From Luzula sylvatica (Eukaryota > Streptophyta > Magnoliopsida > Poales > Juncaceae): a stretch of 64,000 nt of DNA. The notes under the pieces are model-generated. The model saw nothing but the letters and a program-made list of their open reading frames with translations, was not told the origin of the DNA and ran no database searches. Positions 46,567 to 58,684 of this stretch are shown here, piece after piece. Location: positions 6,396,001 to 6,460,000 of the forward strand of contig OX326958.1 of NCBI GenBank assembly GCA_946800325.1, written 5' to 3'. The number at the start of each line of letters is the position of its first letter. Position 1 is the first letter of the stretch. The position numbers and the translations under genes are program-made.

Positions 46567-48745
46567 TGATAAGGGGATTTTTCATCACTTTTTACATGCG
46601 CAAAATATAGAATTTAAACACATAAATATGATTAAAGTATACCAAATATTCATAATTCCAAATTATTGAGATAAAATACTTTAAGATGTGTTTTTGTATT
46701 ATTTCAGGTGAAAAGTGCAGAATATCGCAAAACCAGGACTGTAGATGGATCGGTCTCGTCGTGCCGATCGATTTGATATATCATATGATGATATTTGACG
46801 GAAGCATGTGAGAGAAATCGAGCTTTTATTCCAAACGGGTCAAGGGCGTGACTCATTACACGAATGGACGCATACGGAGATCAAAACTCATTCTCTGCGT
46901 TGCAACACGAAGATCACACAGAAAATAGCAGCAGCAAATCCTGGGGTCTGACCAGTCAACCCTCTAACGGACTAGATCGTCTGTGGATCGTATGGCGTGT
47001 GAACCACGCTGCCAGTCGCTGACAGCTCTCTCTTGGTTCCCTTTACTCGCGCAGTTACACAGACCGTGCCGCATAAAACCTTACGAGGCAGTTCAAACCT
47101 CCAAACTTGGAGCCATGCGTGGTTTCTTCTGTCCATTTTCCAAACTGAACTACACTCTCCATTTCCGTGTTTACAGAGGAAAATCTGTACATGTCTGTTG
47201 ACTCTCTCTCTCCAGTCCTGTTTGAAACAGAGAAGAACAGAATGATTTTCGCTATTTTCGTAGGGATTAAAAGGAATTTAGCTGGATATATTTTAAATGG
47301 ATTGAAGGGTATTTTTGAGTTTTCTCGGCCGTCCGATCTCCAAATTGGATGCGGTTTTGAGCGTTGGATTCATGGTAATATTCTCTACCTAACCATACAA
47401 GTGGAACTCTCAGATCTGGAAATTTTGGATTTTTCTATCCTCTTTTTCTCTATAAAAGGTATCCATGACCACTCTATCTCACACCATTGGTCCTCTTTGG
47501 TCACTCACTCCATTTTTGGGGGAAGGTAAGGTCTTAGCCTCTTCCCCTCCATTGCTAGAGCTTCGAAGCTCCATCTTGCTCGTCGTCGAGCCTTTTTTGC
47601 CAAGAAACCGTGTCTTGCACGGTTTTCGAAGCCATTCCGAGGAGCTTTTCCTCTTTCTCTTGAAGCTCGAAGAAGTTGTTCTCCTCCTCCTCTCTCTCCT
47701 CTCAAGGCGTGAAGGCTTGAGGACCTCGCCAAGATCCAATCTTGGACTTCATTCTCTCCTTTTTCGGTACTCTCTTTTACAATTGTTGCGTTTTAATTAG
47801 GAATAATTAGATCTGATTGAAATCTCTTTGTGAACTTGTTATATACTGTGAAATATAGTTTGTGGAATTTTTGTAGAATTTTTCCTATTTTTCCTTTGTG
47901 ATATACTCAATTTTCTGTGCTGTTTTGATAATTCGATTTAAAATAGAAAAAAAGTCAAAAGTAATTTTTTCTCAATCTCACTGTTTAGATCTGGATCTGT
48001 AGTTTAAAAACATAATTTGAATCAATCAATTCTCTGAAATTTCCTATTTGATATGGATTTTAGAAAATCATTGTGTTAGGGACTAAACTGTAATATTAGT
48101 ATAAATCCAGTTCTGGACCTTTTTGTCCCTGATTATTCATGAACTTGTAGATCTGTTAAAAATACAATTCTTGCATGTGCTTGTAGATCTATATTCAAAC
48201 TGCAATTAGAAACTTGATTGAACTTTGTTGGATTTATTTTCGATTTGATATGATTTGTTGAAAACTGCTATTTATACCTAAAAACTTTCTGTACTTTTTC
48301 GTGATCTTCCAGGGACCTATTTGTAATTCGCTCATTACTTTTTACTGAAATACCAAACCTGTGAAATTCTTCTGTTCTCTCTGTTAGTATTAAATTGTGA
48401 ATCTCTGTGCCAAATTTGAGATCTTGTTTTGCGATCTATATTTTTCTGGAATTTGATTAGTGCCTAAAATACCCTTGTGATCTATAAATTTCATAAATTC
48501 GAACATTGTGTGTGTGAAAGTGAAATTTTGACCAGAGCTTTATAAAGTTTAGATCTTTATTGTGACAAAATATTATAGTCTCTGGATCAATAGAAATAAT
48601 TCTTGAATTGCAATTTCGATTATACGCAAAATTTCCTTGGAACGAACCTATACTTAGTACTATACTTAGTATTTGTTATAAATTGTTTTGATTAACTCGT
48701 GAAATTGAATTTACACAATTAAACGACCTATTTTACGTGTTATCA
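46567..48745 (+). mobile_element. Solo LTR of 2.18 kb inserted in the LINE
   Basis: It starts TGATAAGGGG and ends ACGTGTTATCA, with the 5-bp duplication GTGAT at 46562-46566 and 48746-48750. TG...CA ends plus 5-bp duplication are LTR hallmarks. No primer binding site, pol or internal repeat is visible, so it is best read as a solo LTR. TATAAAAGG lies at 47451, followed by CT-rich leader-like sequence and a GGTAAGG donor-like site (about 47525). Removing it restores the LINE reading frame. Confidence 0.8.
47451..47459 (+). promoter_or_regulatory. TATA box in the solo LTR
   Basis: TATAAAAGG preceded by a pyrimidine run; transcription would start about 30 bp downstream. Confidence 0.6.
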
Positions 48746-49030
48746 GTGATCTCTCGACTCGCCCATTCTATTGCAGAGAGAGCATGTACGGGAGTTTGGC
48801 CAACCCTTCTTTATTAAGATATCTGATGTGTTAAGTTTGTTATGTGATGCTACCCAGTGAAAGAACCTCACTTTCAAGGATGCTCGGGTTCTCCAAATTT
48901 GTTTCTGCCATCTGTGTACTATGCCCGGGTTATGAATGAATCGGTAGGCCGATTTTGACGAAAAGACCCCTGTCGGGGTCCACTTCCATCTGAAGTTGCC
49001 GTTGTTCTCTTCTTCGATGGAGGCCTTGTA
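48746..49030 (-). pseudogene. LINE ORF2 C-terminal end (zf-RVT), part 1
   Basis: The minus strand reads WKWTPTGVFSSKSAYRF, then RASLKVRFFHWVASHNKLNT, DILIKKGWPN and CSLCNRMGESRDH with no stop. This is the conserved zf-RVT region of plant non-LTR reverse transcriptases. It breaks at the solo LTR and continues at 46561. The upstream RT and endonuclease parts are not recognisable. Confidence 0.8.
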
Positions 49031-50635
49031 GAGGGTGCAATTTAATCAAAGATTTGTCAAAGATTTGTCACAGACAGACCATGCAGTTTAATCAAACGCG
49101 AATTATGGACGCAGGTCGAATCTGAAGAAAAGGAAGTTCCTCCGCAAGTATTTATACAGGCCAATCTACAGAAGATTATAAAACAAATTGTTAAAAAGAA
49201 ACTAACACAAGCATATATAAAGGAAATTGAAAGATAAATTAACAACTACCTGATTGAGTTAAGTTTAATTCCACAAAGAATCTCCTGACTTCGCCACAGT
49301 GGACTGTCGAGTAAAGTCATTGACCGAGGTTCGTACACGAAGTTCATAACGTATAGCCCCTCGTTAAGTCTCGTGGGGTTCGTTGCTACAAGATCGAGCA
49401 ATATTTCTGAAGAAGTTTGTAAAGAAGTATGTTGTGTCCGAACGGGTCGGGCAGAACAATCGTGAATTGTGGAAGCAGATTTGTCTTCGACGAAAATTAC
49501 TCTCGAACAACATTAAGAGCACATGAGGATAAATAAATCCGAGTAATAGAATAATGGAGAAGATGGGTTTAGAGGGTTCCAGTCCAGCAAGAGTCGGAGC
49601 CGTAAATATTCCGCTCTGACATGTTCGACGGAGGACTGATGGGTAGCAGCACTTCCTAACTGAAATTTCTTTCTAGTGTATCTACTTCCAATCCAATTAA
49701 TCTCCTCTCTTTTTCTTCCCAATCTGTAGCAAATAATGACAAAAATGCCATCAATCAGAAATTATCAAAAATATTAACAAATTAATAAATTATGATAATC
49801 AACTCAGCCAATTATTTACCTTTAAGGGAGTCAACCACGAGTGACAGGGCTCTCGTTTGAATCTAGGTATGTTGAGCATCTGAACAATTCTTTAATTTTC
49901 ACAAGGGCCTCGAAGGCGGGCAAAAAATGTAAGGACCCATTGAGGCTTGCTTATAAGATATACGTAGTTACGTATATTATATAAAAATAAAACGAGTAAA
50001 AATATCTAGGTGAGTTAAATGAAAGGAAAATATTGATGGATCTTCTGTATATTGGGACCAGTTACAACTCAACTTTCTGATTAATGTACCAATATCTTCC
50101 TCGATTTGTAGGGAGGACAAGTAAGTTGCGTCGAAATGGGTCTGTTTGTGAACGATCAAGCAATGTCTTTGAACAAGTTTGAAACAAGTAAGTTGCGTCC
50201 AAATGGGTCAAACAGGTGAAGACACCGGTACCAGAATGTCAAACCTACTTCTTTGTTCAGAATGTACGCAGTGGATTTCAAACCCGTGGTTCGAAGACGG
50301 TCGGGGATTAATCTGAGCAATTCCTCCTTCCAGTGGTACGAGATTGGAGTCGCCGCGGAAATGGCCGCACGCTCGATCCCGATATTGTCGTGTCCAACCT
50401 ACTAAACATTTAAAAAAAAAATACAATTATTATATTTAAGTTTTAAATAAATATTAAAAACATATATCAATAAAAAAAATGAAAAGAAAATAGCATACAT
50501 GTTATTTCAGGGAGATTCATGGGGACAGTTTTTAAAAACCCCCTCTCTCCACCCGTTGTAGGACATGGTCCGAGATTTTAACGGATTATCCTCTTGGCAA
50601 ACCCATTTCGAACTGAGCTTACCGGGTTTGACCCA
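49031..50635. other. Unassigned, probably transposon-derived
   Basis: Moderate GC with short frames only. GTAAGTTGCGTCGAAATGGG (about 50121) and a near copy at 50188 show local duplication. No domain recognised. Confidence 0.35.
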
Positions 50636-51315
50636 AATGCATCTAGGACACAAACGTGAATATTGTTAGTATACATTTATATTGGAATTGAAGAGAAATA
50701 TTGTTGAAATTTGTAACTTGTGCAAACTTCAATGTGTGTTCGAAATAAGAAGGTTTTTTTCAGAATAGGTAACCTTGAATAATAAGGAGCTTGTTTCTTT
50801 ATCATGTTCTTGATAAGCTTGGTTCATCCTAAAATACAAATAAAACCCATCAATATTAATTACCATCTAATGTAGATGTTCAAGTGACTTTGCTCCCGTT
50901 TTTACTTTCCTTCCATTTGAATGTAGATGTTGGTTAAAATCTATAATAAACATGTCACATGAATCATTAAAATACAGTTAATTTTATTCAAGGAGATGTT
51001 AGTTCATGATGCAATTCAAAGAGAGAAAAAATGGTCCTTTTTCCGAGAAATATTTATTTGTTCATTTTAATAATTCACTAATATTTTATCTCGGAATTAC
51101 GATATTAGCATGCTCATGTCTGATACTTTCAAAAAAAAAAAAAAAATTCTCCAAATGCATTAATTATTTCTTCTCTTTTCTATTTTACTCTTTTTGTTTA
51201 TTTTTTGCTTATTTGTTGAAGTAGATGGTTGAATTGAATGTATTCACCTTTATTTATATTTCCAAATTACTAATTTTCAGTTTTATTTTATTTGCATGAA
51301 CCAACTACAAATGCT
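50636..51315. repeat. Repeat family R, copy 2
   Basis: About 90 percent or better by eye to 57234-57915, starting ATGCATCTAGGACACAAACG. It lacks the segment of about 130 bp with AACCGGTAAATATT. Confidence 0.8.
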
Positions 51316-51329
51316 CATAAGAGTTTTGA

Positions 51330-52600
51330 TGATGTAATTATGATTTAACATATTAATTGGTTGTCAAATTATATATTAATGTGTTAGATTTAAGATTTAA
51401 ATATCACATGTCATTAAGAGATATATTACGGAGTGTCACATCAAGTTACGTTAGGTAATGCAAAAACATAAAAAGAAAATTATTTTATTACCAATACAGG
51501 TTCAAGTTCAACCTTTGTAATACATTTATTTTTACTCATTTTTTTTTTAAATACACAGAGCGAGTCTTTTCCTAGTTTTTATTATTGTTGTTGTCATTAT
51601 AATTTTCTAACTAAGGTTGAACAAGGCAAGAAATTGGATATACCATTTTACAAATTTTGAAGTTAAACAACAGATAACATGACTAAAGAATTGTTTAAAT
51701 ATCATAATTGAACTTTCAATAAATTCTTATCTATTTCAAATTTCGTTTCCGTGTAAACTATTCAGTAATTCAATACAAACATAAATAACATGAATTAACT
51801 TTCAACAATATAATTAAATTTTAATATTTTATTTTGGATAAAGAGCTACAAAGAAAATATTGATGGTAAAACTGTTGGTTATATTTAAAAAAAAAAACCA
51901 AATAAACAATATAAATGAATAATTAAATAATTATTTAAATAAAATAATATGTATAAAATTGGAGACAATTCTGGATGTAGCCGCACAGACCACAGTCATG
52001 CCACTGCTGCCCTAAAGACAGATTAACGCCCTCTTGTGTAGGGTATTTTCGTTTCTCCATCTCCAAAGTTCTACACCTCGAGAGCTCATCTCGTATCCGT
52101 TCCATTAGCACAGTCGAGAACGGATGTTCCTCATTTCGAATGAAATGAAGTCGTACACCGAATTTTTCAATCGAGTTGATACTTAGAATAGTTTCACAGT
52201 TGAAGCGAAATAACTATCATTTTTGTTTATTTGAAAGGAAACTAGAGAGGGCATATCATTTTTATGTAATAAATATTGATTTGTATATTTGCAATGGAAG
52301 AGAAAAGAGATTGGTTCTTTTTTACTCTGTCAGATCAGATCAAAATGGAAGAGAGAGAGAGTGTGTGTATGTGTTTCGGTTTTAATTGTGGGATGTAAAT
52401 GAAATTAATTATAGGTCAATTATTAATTCATATATACATACACAAACCGATGTAATTAATTAAAATATTTCATTTCTTTTAGAATAAAATCATCTCATAA
52501 TTTAATTATGGTCATAATTTTATTTGTTGAAATAATCAAAATATTTCATCAAATAAATACATTTATGTTTTAAAATTTTATAGTATTATTTATAACAAAT
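51330..52600. other. Intergenic, AT-rich
   Basis: A short GC-richer stretch at 51960-52160 has no connected ORF. Nothing recognised. Confidence 0.4.
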
Positions 52601-52613
52601 AATACAACAAAAC

Positions 52614-52880
52614 ACTAGTTAATGCGATGGGAATTGAGAAGAGGCGCACTACCGCCAAAAATTCAAATTAATTTTTCTGCGATAAGGTTTAGTTTGTCTC
52701 TAATTATTGCACGTCAAAAAAATAATCACAACAATATTTTATTACGATCACAGAAACAACAGTTATTACGATCACGATTTTTTATCACAAGAATAATCGC
52801 ATGGCCACGATAATAATCACAACAATATTTTATTTGCGACGAATGGAACTCATAATGGCAACAATAATAAAAAAAAACAT
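52614..52880. repeat. Internally repetitive block, possibly CACTA-like
   Basis: Starts near CACTAGTTAATGCG. AATAATCACAACAATATTTT occurs twice (about 52721 and 52812) with TTACGATCAC variants. CACTA elements have such subterminal repeats, but no second terminus was found. Confidence 0.3.
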
Positions 52881-53097
52881 CTTATCTGTGCCGACCTCAA
52901 AAAAATTGCTCAAAATAATAATAAGATAAATGTCAAATAATTAGTATTTGATCAGATTAAGTAACATAAATTCAATTTTGTCACAAAAATTATCTTTCAT
53001 GACAACCATCATAATTAGTCGGAAAATACATGATATCTTTAGCTACAATGTTAGTCTCAAACTATTTCTTTCAAATAATGTCCATACATTATATGAT

Positions 53098-53335
53098 CTT
53101 GAGCATTGGTTCATCATAAAATACAAATAAAACCAATCAATATTAAGGGAAATTAATTTTTATTTCTAGATAACTATAGAGTGTGACTTATTAAAATAGA
53201 GTTAATTACCATCTAAGGTAGATGTTCAAGTGACTTTGCTCCTCGTTTTGACTTTCCTGCCATTTGATTATAATAAACATGTGACATAAATCATTAAAAT
53301 GGAGTTAATTCTATATTCAACAACACCAGAAAAGT
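53098..53335. repeat. Repeat family R, partial copy 3
   Basis: Shares TTCATCATAAAATACAAAT and GATGTTCAAGTGACTTTGCT with copies 2 and 4. Confidence 0.65.
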
Positions 53336-54450
53336 AAAAAAATGAGGGGAATATGAATCATTAAAACTAAGAGCAAGCGTTTAGGTCTAAGGTGAAATGG
53401 GGAAATAGAAATAGTTTGGGCCTCATCACGGGGCTAAAGCGAAGTAGTGGGCTTTTATTTTTTTTGAGTAAATGCTGAGAACAAATTATAGCTTAGTTAG
53501 TTTAACTAGATTTTAGTTAAAATATAAAACATGTTCAATATATGAATTTTAAACGATAAATACCTCAAAATAATTGTCGATACTGGCTCCTTTTAACTTT
53601 TAAGACCACATCTATCAAGGAAAAAAACAAATTTATCGATATTCAACAAAAGTAGTAAATTGATCTGAAATTTTTAATTAAAAAAAGAACTTACATTTGA
53701 TAGGGAAACATGGCTGAAATTCACACAATGGATGGGACGATCATTGTGTTTTACTTCTGCAAGTTTAAATATTTGTTATTTTGTGATCTAATCCTTATCC
53801 TTCTAAAAAATTGTAATTAATCTGTAAAAAGTGGTGTACAGTATACGTATACCTCAATTGTTGGGGCAACTCGGTTTTCAGAATAGAGAATTTCCTTTCT
53901 CCAAGCATCTGAGAGATGGAAAAGGAATAAATCAAATATGAATTTAGTTTAAAAATAAAAAATATATCAAGATATTGGATTTTTGGAAAACGAAATATAT
54001 CTGCTAATAAGAGATTTTGCAGGCCTCGAGAGAAAAGAAATGCATCATTCAGGATGAAGGCTCAGCCGATATCTTGATTTCTTGGAAAACAAAAATCAAG
54101 CTCTAGAAATTTGTGTAAATAAACAAAACAAAAATTTAAAACAATTATTCACTTGTATAGAAATTGAAAACAAATCATTTATGAGTCATCAGATTGCTGG
54201 AAGTGAGCACGTTGAAGGTCAGATTCTAGAACGTTGCGAGGGCTGAAGGTGTCTCCTAAATTTAAACATTCGTTATTTTGCTATTTGGTCCTTGTGAATT
54301 TGTTTAATAACTTTTTAGAATGTCAAGAATAATTTATGGTTGGTTGTTTTGTGAGATTGATGGTTATTGAATGTAAAGAAACAAAAGTTTGGAAAACGAA
54401 ATGGTTACATTAAGTTTGTAAAAAGATACAGTACATAGTTCACTTAATAG
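53336..54450. other. Intergenic, nothing recognised
   Basis: AT-rich, with short frames only. Confidence 0.4.
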
Positions 54451-54652
54451 TGAAATTAGGATATTAAGTACTCGATCTTGATCTTCTCAACATCCTCGAT
54501 CCAGCTCAGATCTGAGCTCCGGTGAACTCGATCTTCTCGCGAGCTAGAGGATAGGAAGGGACGAGAATATAAAGACTTTCTTGGCGAAAGTTAAGCTCTT
54601 TAAACTTCTTTTTCTCTATTGTTCTATACAATTCAAATTAAAGCTCAGACCA

Positions 54653-56686
54653 ATGGCAAATCGGCCAAGCTATTTAGATGTTGCGAGGAAAGAAATTCAA
54701 CCTAACCAGCCAGATTGGCGACTTGTGCAAAGAAAGAACAGAAGAGAAAATTCTCAAAAAACAGTACAAATTTCTAAATTCCACAACAAATGCTTCAGAT
54801 GCCTATCTACTACCCATTTTGTTGCCAATTGCCGTGACCCAGTTCGTTGCTTGCATTGCAATCGATTAGGGCATGTAATGAAGAATTGCTATACTCTCAC
54901 TCGAAATAATATTTCTCAGGCCAATTATACAAAAATCGATACCAATAAAATTCCTAAAAAAACCCTAAACCAAAATCAAGAATGCAACTCTCTATCCCCA
55001 AATTTCAATTCTCATTCTGCAGCTCCATCCATATCCCTTTCTCATTCCACAGATCCATTAGCATCTCATTTCGCAACTTCCAAGATTATCTCCTCTACTC
55101 TAATTTCGAAAAATTTCAGTGATGAATCTATGGTATTTATCCCTGCAAAATCAAAAAGAGATTCATTTACTGAAATTGAGATTAAGCTGATACATATTCC
55201 TTTATCCTATTGCAACGTAACAGACTTACAATTGATTGTCTCTGGAATTGGGATTCTGCATCAAATTGGATCCTTCCAAGTTGGGGTAGAAGTAATTCCT
55301 GAATTATCATTAAAAATTACTACAAACAGGGTTAAAATGCCTAGTGCTATTAAAATTATTGAGGGGGATAATACTACCTTGGTGAGAATTTCTTCTCCTG
55401 CCAGCCAAATAAAAGAAATCCAGATTAGTAAGGTGAAGGAAGTACCCACATTGAATCCTGCAATAAATAAAAGGAAGGTGAAAGAGAAGAAGGAGAAGAA
55501 AGAAAAAATTAAAAAAATTTGGAGGGTAAAAGTGCGAAAACCAACCTTAGAGTGGAGAGTTAAGAAGATCATCGAGAATAGCATTCCTAATAAGGAGATT
55601 GAGTGCAATGTTAAGCCCTCAGTTACAAATTATATCATCACTGGGCTTAATAGAGAAGGAGATGAGTTATGGTCTTTATTAGGTCAAAAGTTTGGCCAAT
55701 GGTTAAGACATAACTTCATCACATATTTGAAAGGGGAGATAAGAGATGAAAACAGTGAGAGAGTTGAAGGGAAGAAGGTGAGAAAGCAGAAAGAGAAGAT
55801 AGATAAAGTCACAAACATGGTAATCAAGTTTGGAGCAAAGGGGCTCCATATTCAACTCAGTACCGCATGTATTGGTACATCAAAGGATTTGGAGAGGTTG
55901 GTTCCTGCTAAAACTTCATCGGTACCAGTTCACAGCCAACCAAATCCCCTAAACTTAACAATGGAGACACTTCATGAATCTCAATCTTCAACCTCTATTA
56001 ATTCCCAAATTCAATTATCAAGCTTGGAATTTCAACCTTCATCTAATATTCTGATAAAAAACCATGATTCTTCTAATTCAAAAACCTCGGAAATCTTACC
56101 CAACAAACCAAATCCTTTTGATTATTCATATCAATCAATGCCAAAAACTCCAGAGAAATTACTTTCAAAGGGTAGTAGCTCCCTTTTAAACCTTTCCAAA
56201 GAGAAAACAATTCAGAGAATTGAAGAATTAGAAGGAAGAGTAGAGGCAGAGGTGGAGGAGGAGATTATAAGAGATAAAACCGATCAAACCAATAAAGCAG
56301 AAAACAAAGAAATGCAAGGAGAAATTAAGAAAAATATAAATAGAGAAAAACAATCAAGCTTGAAGCAAGGATCAGTTCATGATCAAGAGCAAAGAAGAAG
56401 CATTCGATTAAAAGACAAGCAAACAGGTTGCTACATTTCCCCGGTGGCGAAAGCACAATTGGTTCAATACAAGGATTTTGATAAATGTGCAAGGAAAAAA
56501 CACGCTAAACCAGTTAAATTCAAACAACCCCAAATCAATCCAATAAAATCAATAAATCTAGATGATAAAGGGATCACAACTGAGGAGGATTTAATGGAAA
56601 TCCTCAATAGTATTGGAATTGAGCTACCATCAGAAAAATCGAGCATGCTTAAGAATTTATTAGAAGAAACAAACAATCTTAAATGA
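54653..56686 (+). CDS. LINE-type ORF1-like protein with two CCHC zinc knuckles, 677 aa
   Basis: The start is taken at ATG 54653 (MANRPSYLDVARKEIQP); the frame is open upstream to 54581 but without ATG. Two adjacent CCHC knuckles follow, beginning CFRCLSTTHFVANC and CLHCNRLGHVMKNC, for nucleic-acid binding. A globular part and a Lys/Glu-rich stretch (KEKKEKKEKIKKIWRVK) come next. The C-terminal block RRSIRLKDKQTGCYISPVAK matches a block in the ORF at 62.7 kb. This layout fits ORF1 of plant non-LTR retrotransposons. The frame is intact, but no reverse transcriptase follows: a short non-coding tail ends in an A-run near 57193. It is probably a non-autonomous or internally deleted copy. A domesticated gene is possible but less likely. 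Confidence 0.65.
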   Translation: MANRPSYLDVARKEIQPNQPDWRLVQRKNRRENSQKTVQISKFHNKCFRCLSTTHFVANCRDPVRCLHCNRLGHVMKNCYTLTRNNISQANYTKIDTNKIPKKTLNQNQECNSLSPNFNSHSAAPSISLSHSTDPLASHFATSKIISSTLISKNFSDESMVFIPAKSKRDSFTEIEIKLIHIPLSYCNVTDLQLIVSGIGILHQIGSFQVGVEVIPELSLKITTNRVKMPSAIKIIEGDNTTLVRISSPASQIKEIQISKVKEVPTLNPAINKRKVKEKKEKKEKIKKIWRVKVRKPTLEWRVKKIIENSIPNKEIECNVKPSVTNYIITGLNREGDELWSLLGQKFGQWLRHNFITYLKGEIRDENSERVEGKKVRKQKEKIDKVTNMVIKFGAKGLHIQLSTACIGTSKDLERLVPAKTSSVPVHSQPNPLNLTMETLHESQSSTSINSQIQLSSLEFQPSSNILIKNHDSSNSKTSEILPNKPNPFDYSYQSMPKTPEKLLSKGSSSLLNLSKEKTIQRIEELEGRVEAEVEEEIIRDKTDQTNKAENKEMQGEIKKNINREKQSSLKQGSVHDQEQRRSIRLKDKQTGCYISPVAKAQLVQYKDFDKCARKKHAKPVKFKQPQINPIKSINLDDKGITTEEDLMEILNSIGIELPSEKSSMLKNLLEETNNLK

Positions 56687-57204
56687 TAATAATAACAACA
56701 GTGAGAGAAGTAGGAGTAGATAAAGCGATAAATATAATGGTAAACAGCAAACCTAGGGTTTTTGAGCACGAAGAGAGTTGTTTAATGCAGATCAACGCGG
56801 GACAGAGAGAGAGGAAGGAGGATCCTGGTGATTGGAGTTGGTGTATCATAGAGTGGAGATTGAGCGAGCTAAGAGCAAAGGATGCTAGAGTAGAGAGAGA
56901 GGCTGAATGCTTGTCACAAGGAAGAAGAGCGGTGGAGAGGCAATGGGGTTCTGTAGAGAGGAAGAATAGAGGACGGCAATTACTAGGGTCAAAAAAATCG
57001 GGAATTCAACTCTTAATTATGCACCTGGACTTCAATTACTGGTTTTTTTCAAAGGTTTTCCTGTTCCAGTTATTGATGTGTTTAGGGTGTAATTTTCAGG
57101 TTTGGTGGTTGATTGTTATAATTATGAGATATTAGCTTAAATGATATATAACATAATAGATGGGGGACATGAGAGCCCTCTCTATTTTTTTCAAAAAAAA
57201 AAAA
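56687..57204 (+). mobile_element. LINE 3' tail ending in A-run
   Basis: Non-coding remainder after ORF1, ending GAGAGCCCTCTC, a T run and then about 12 A. GGGGGACATGAGAGCCC followed by a poly(A) is a typical plant LINE 3' end. Confidence 0.55.
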
Positions 57205-57233
57205 GAATGTACATTTCTTTCGAAAGAAGCTAC

Positions 57234-58340
57234 ATGCATCTAGGACACAAACGTGAATATTGTTAGTATACACTTATATTGGAATTGAAGAGAAATATTA
57301 TTGAAATTTGTAACTTGTGCAAACTTAAATGTGTGTTCGAAATAAGAAGGTTTTTTTCAGAATAGGTAACCTTGAATAATAAGGAGCTTGTTCCTTTATC
57401 ATGCATGTTCTTGATAAGCTTGGTTCATCCTAAAATACAAATAAACCAATCGATATTAATTACCATCTAATGTAGATGTTCAAGTGACTTTGCTCCCATT
57501 TTGACTTTCCTTCCATTTGAATGTAGATGTTGGTTAAAATCTATAATAAACATGTCACATGAATCATTAAAATGCAGTTAATTCTATTCAAGATATGTTA
57601 GTTCATGATGCATCTAAAAGAGAAAAAAAAATGGTCCTTTTTTCTGAGAAATATTTATTTGTTTATTTTAGTAATTCACTAATATTTTATCTTGGAATTA
57701 CGATATTAGCATGCTCATGTCTGATACTTTCAAAAAAAAAAAAATTCTCCAAATGCATTAATTATTTCTTTTCTTTTCTATTTTACTCTTTTTGTTTATT
57801 TTTTTGCTTATTTGTTGAAGTAGATGGTTGAATTGAATGTATTCGCCTTTATTTATATTTCCAAATTACTAATTTTCAGTTTTATTTTATTTGCATGAAC
57901 CAACTATAAATGCTCATGCAATAATTGCTTTGTGAAATATATTATGCACGATCATAATAGGTACTTAGAAAAATCATATTTTTTCCATGCCCTATATTTT
58001 CTTTTTTAAAAGAAGATGTTATTTATTATATTCAACATAATATATTATAATTAGGTGTCATTGTGTTAATGGTTGAATGATAATTCTTGGGCTTTTGAAA
58101 TGCCCGAAGCAGGCCTGACAAGTTGTAAAAAATACTTACAAACAAATTCGCTTTTGTTTGGTCTAAAAATATATGTCAACTCACTTTTATTTGGTTGAAT
58201 GATATTCACATTCTTTTTTTAATTAAAGGCCCGTGGGCTGCAGAATATAATAAAGCAAAGTTTTACAAGACTCAAAATAAAAGAACCATGCTGCAAATAA
58301 ACTAATAAAAAAAAACTATTTGAAATTTGCAGCTCTTCCA
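57234..58340. repeat. Repeat family R, copy 4 (most complete)
   Basis: Matches copy 2 at its left part and copy 1 at its right part. It holds the empty MITE site GCTGCAAATAAAC at about 58290. Confidence 0.8.
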
Positions 58341-58359
58341 AGTTCTCGGGAAGGAGGGT

Positions 58360-58500
58360 AGCCATAGGAATGGACATTCGATCGAATCGAATCGAATCGA
58401 ATCGAATAAGAAGAAATCGACTCAAATCAAATTAAATTGAATAAAATTTGAACTAATTTAAAATATAACCGAATAAATCAAATAAATCGAATAAAATTTG
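58360..58500. repeat. TCGAATCGAA short array
   Basis: ATCGAATCGAATCGAATCG at about 58381, then degenerate AAATCGAATAAA pieces. It recalls the internal arrays of the MITEs but no termini are visible. Confidence 0.45.
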
Positions 58501-58502
58501 AA

Positions 58503-58684
58503 CTAATGTAGATGTTCCAGTGACTTTGCTCCCGTTTTGATTTTCCTTCCATTTGAATGTAGATGTTGGTTAAAATCTATAATAAACATGTCACATGAAT
58601 CATTAAAATACAGTTAATTCTATTCAAGGAGAAAAAAATGGTCCTTTTCTCTGAGAAATATTTATTTGTTTATTTTAGTAATTC
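58503..58684. repeat. Repeat family R, copy 5, left half
   Basis: Matches 57475-57675 up to TTTATTTTAGTAATTC, then is interrupted by foreign sequence at 58685. Confidence 0.7.

Noticed and set aside
46983..47800. Several overlapping ORFs of 70-120 codons
   Set aside because: They lie around the promoter and leader of the solo LTR, overlap each other in different frames and show no domain.
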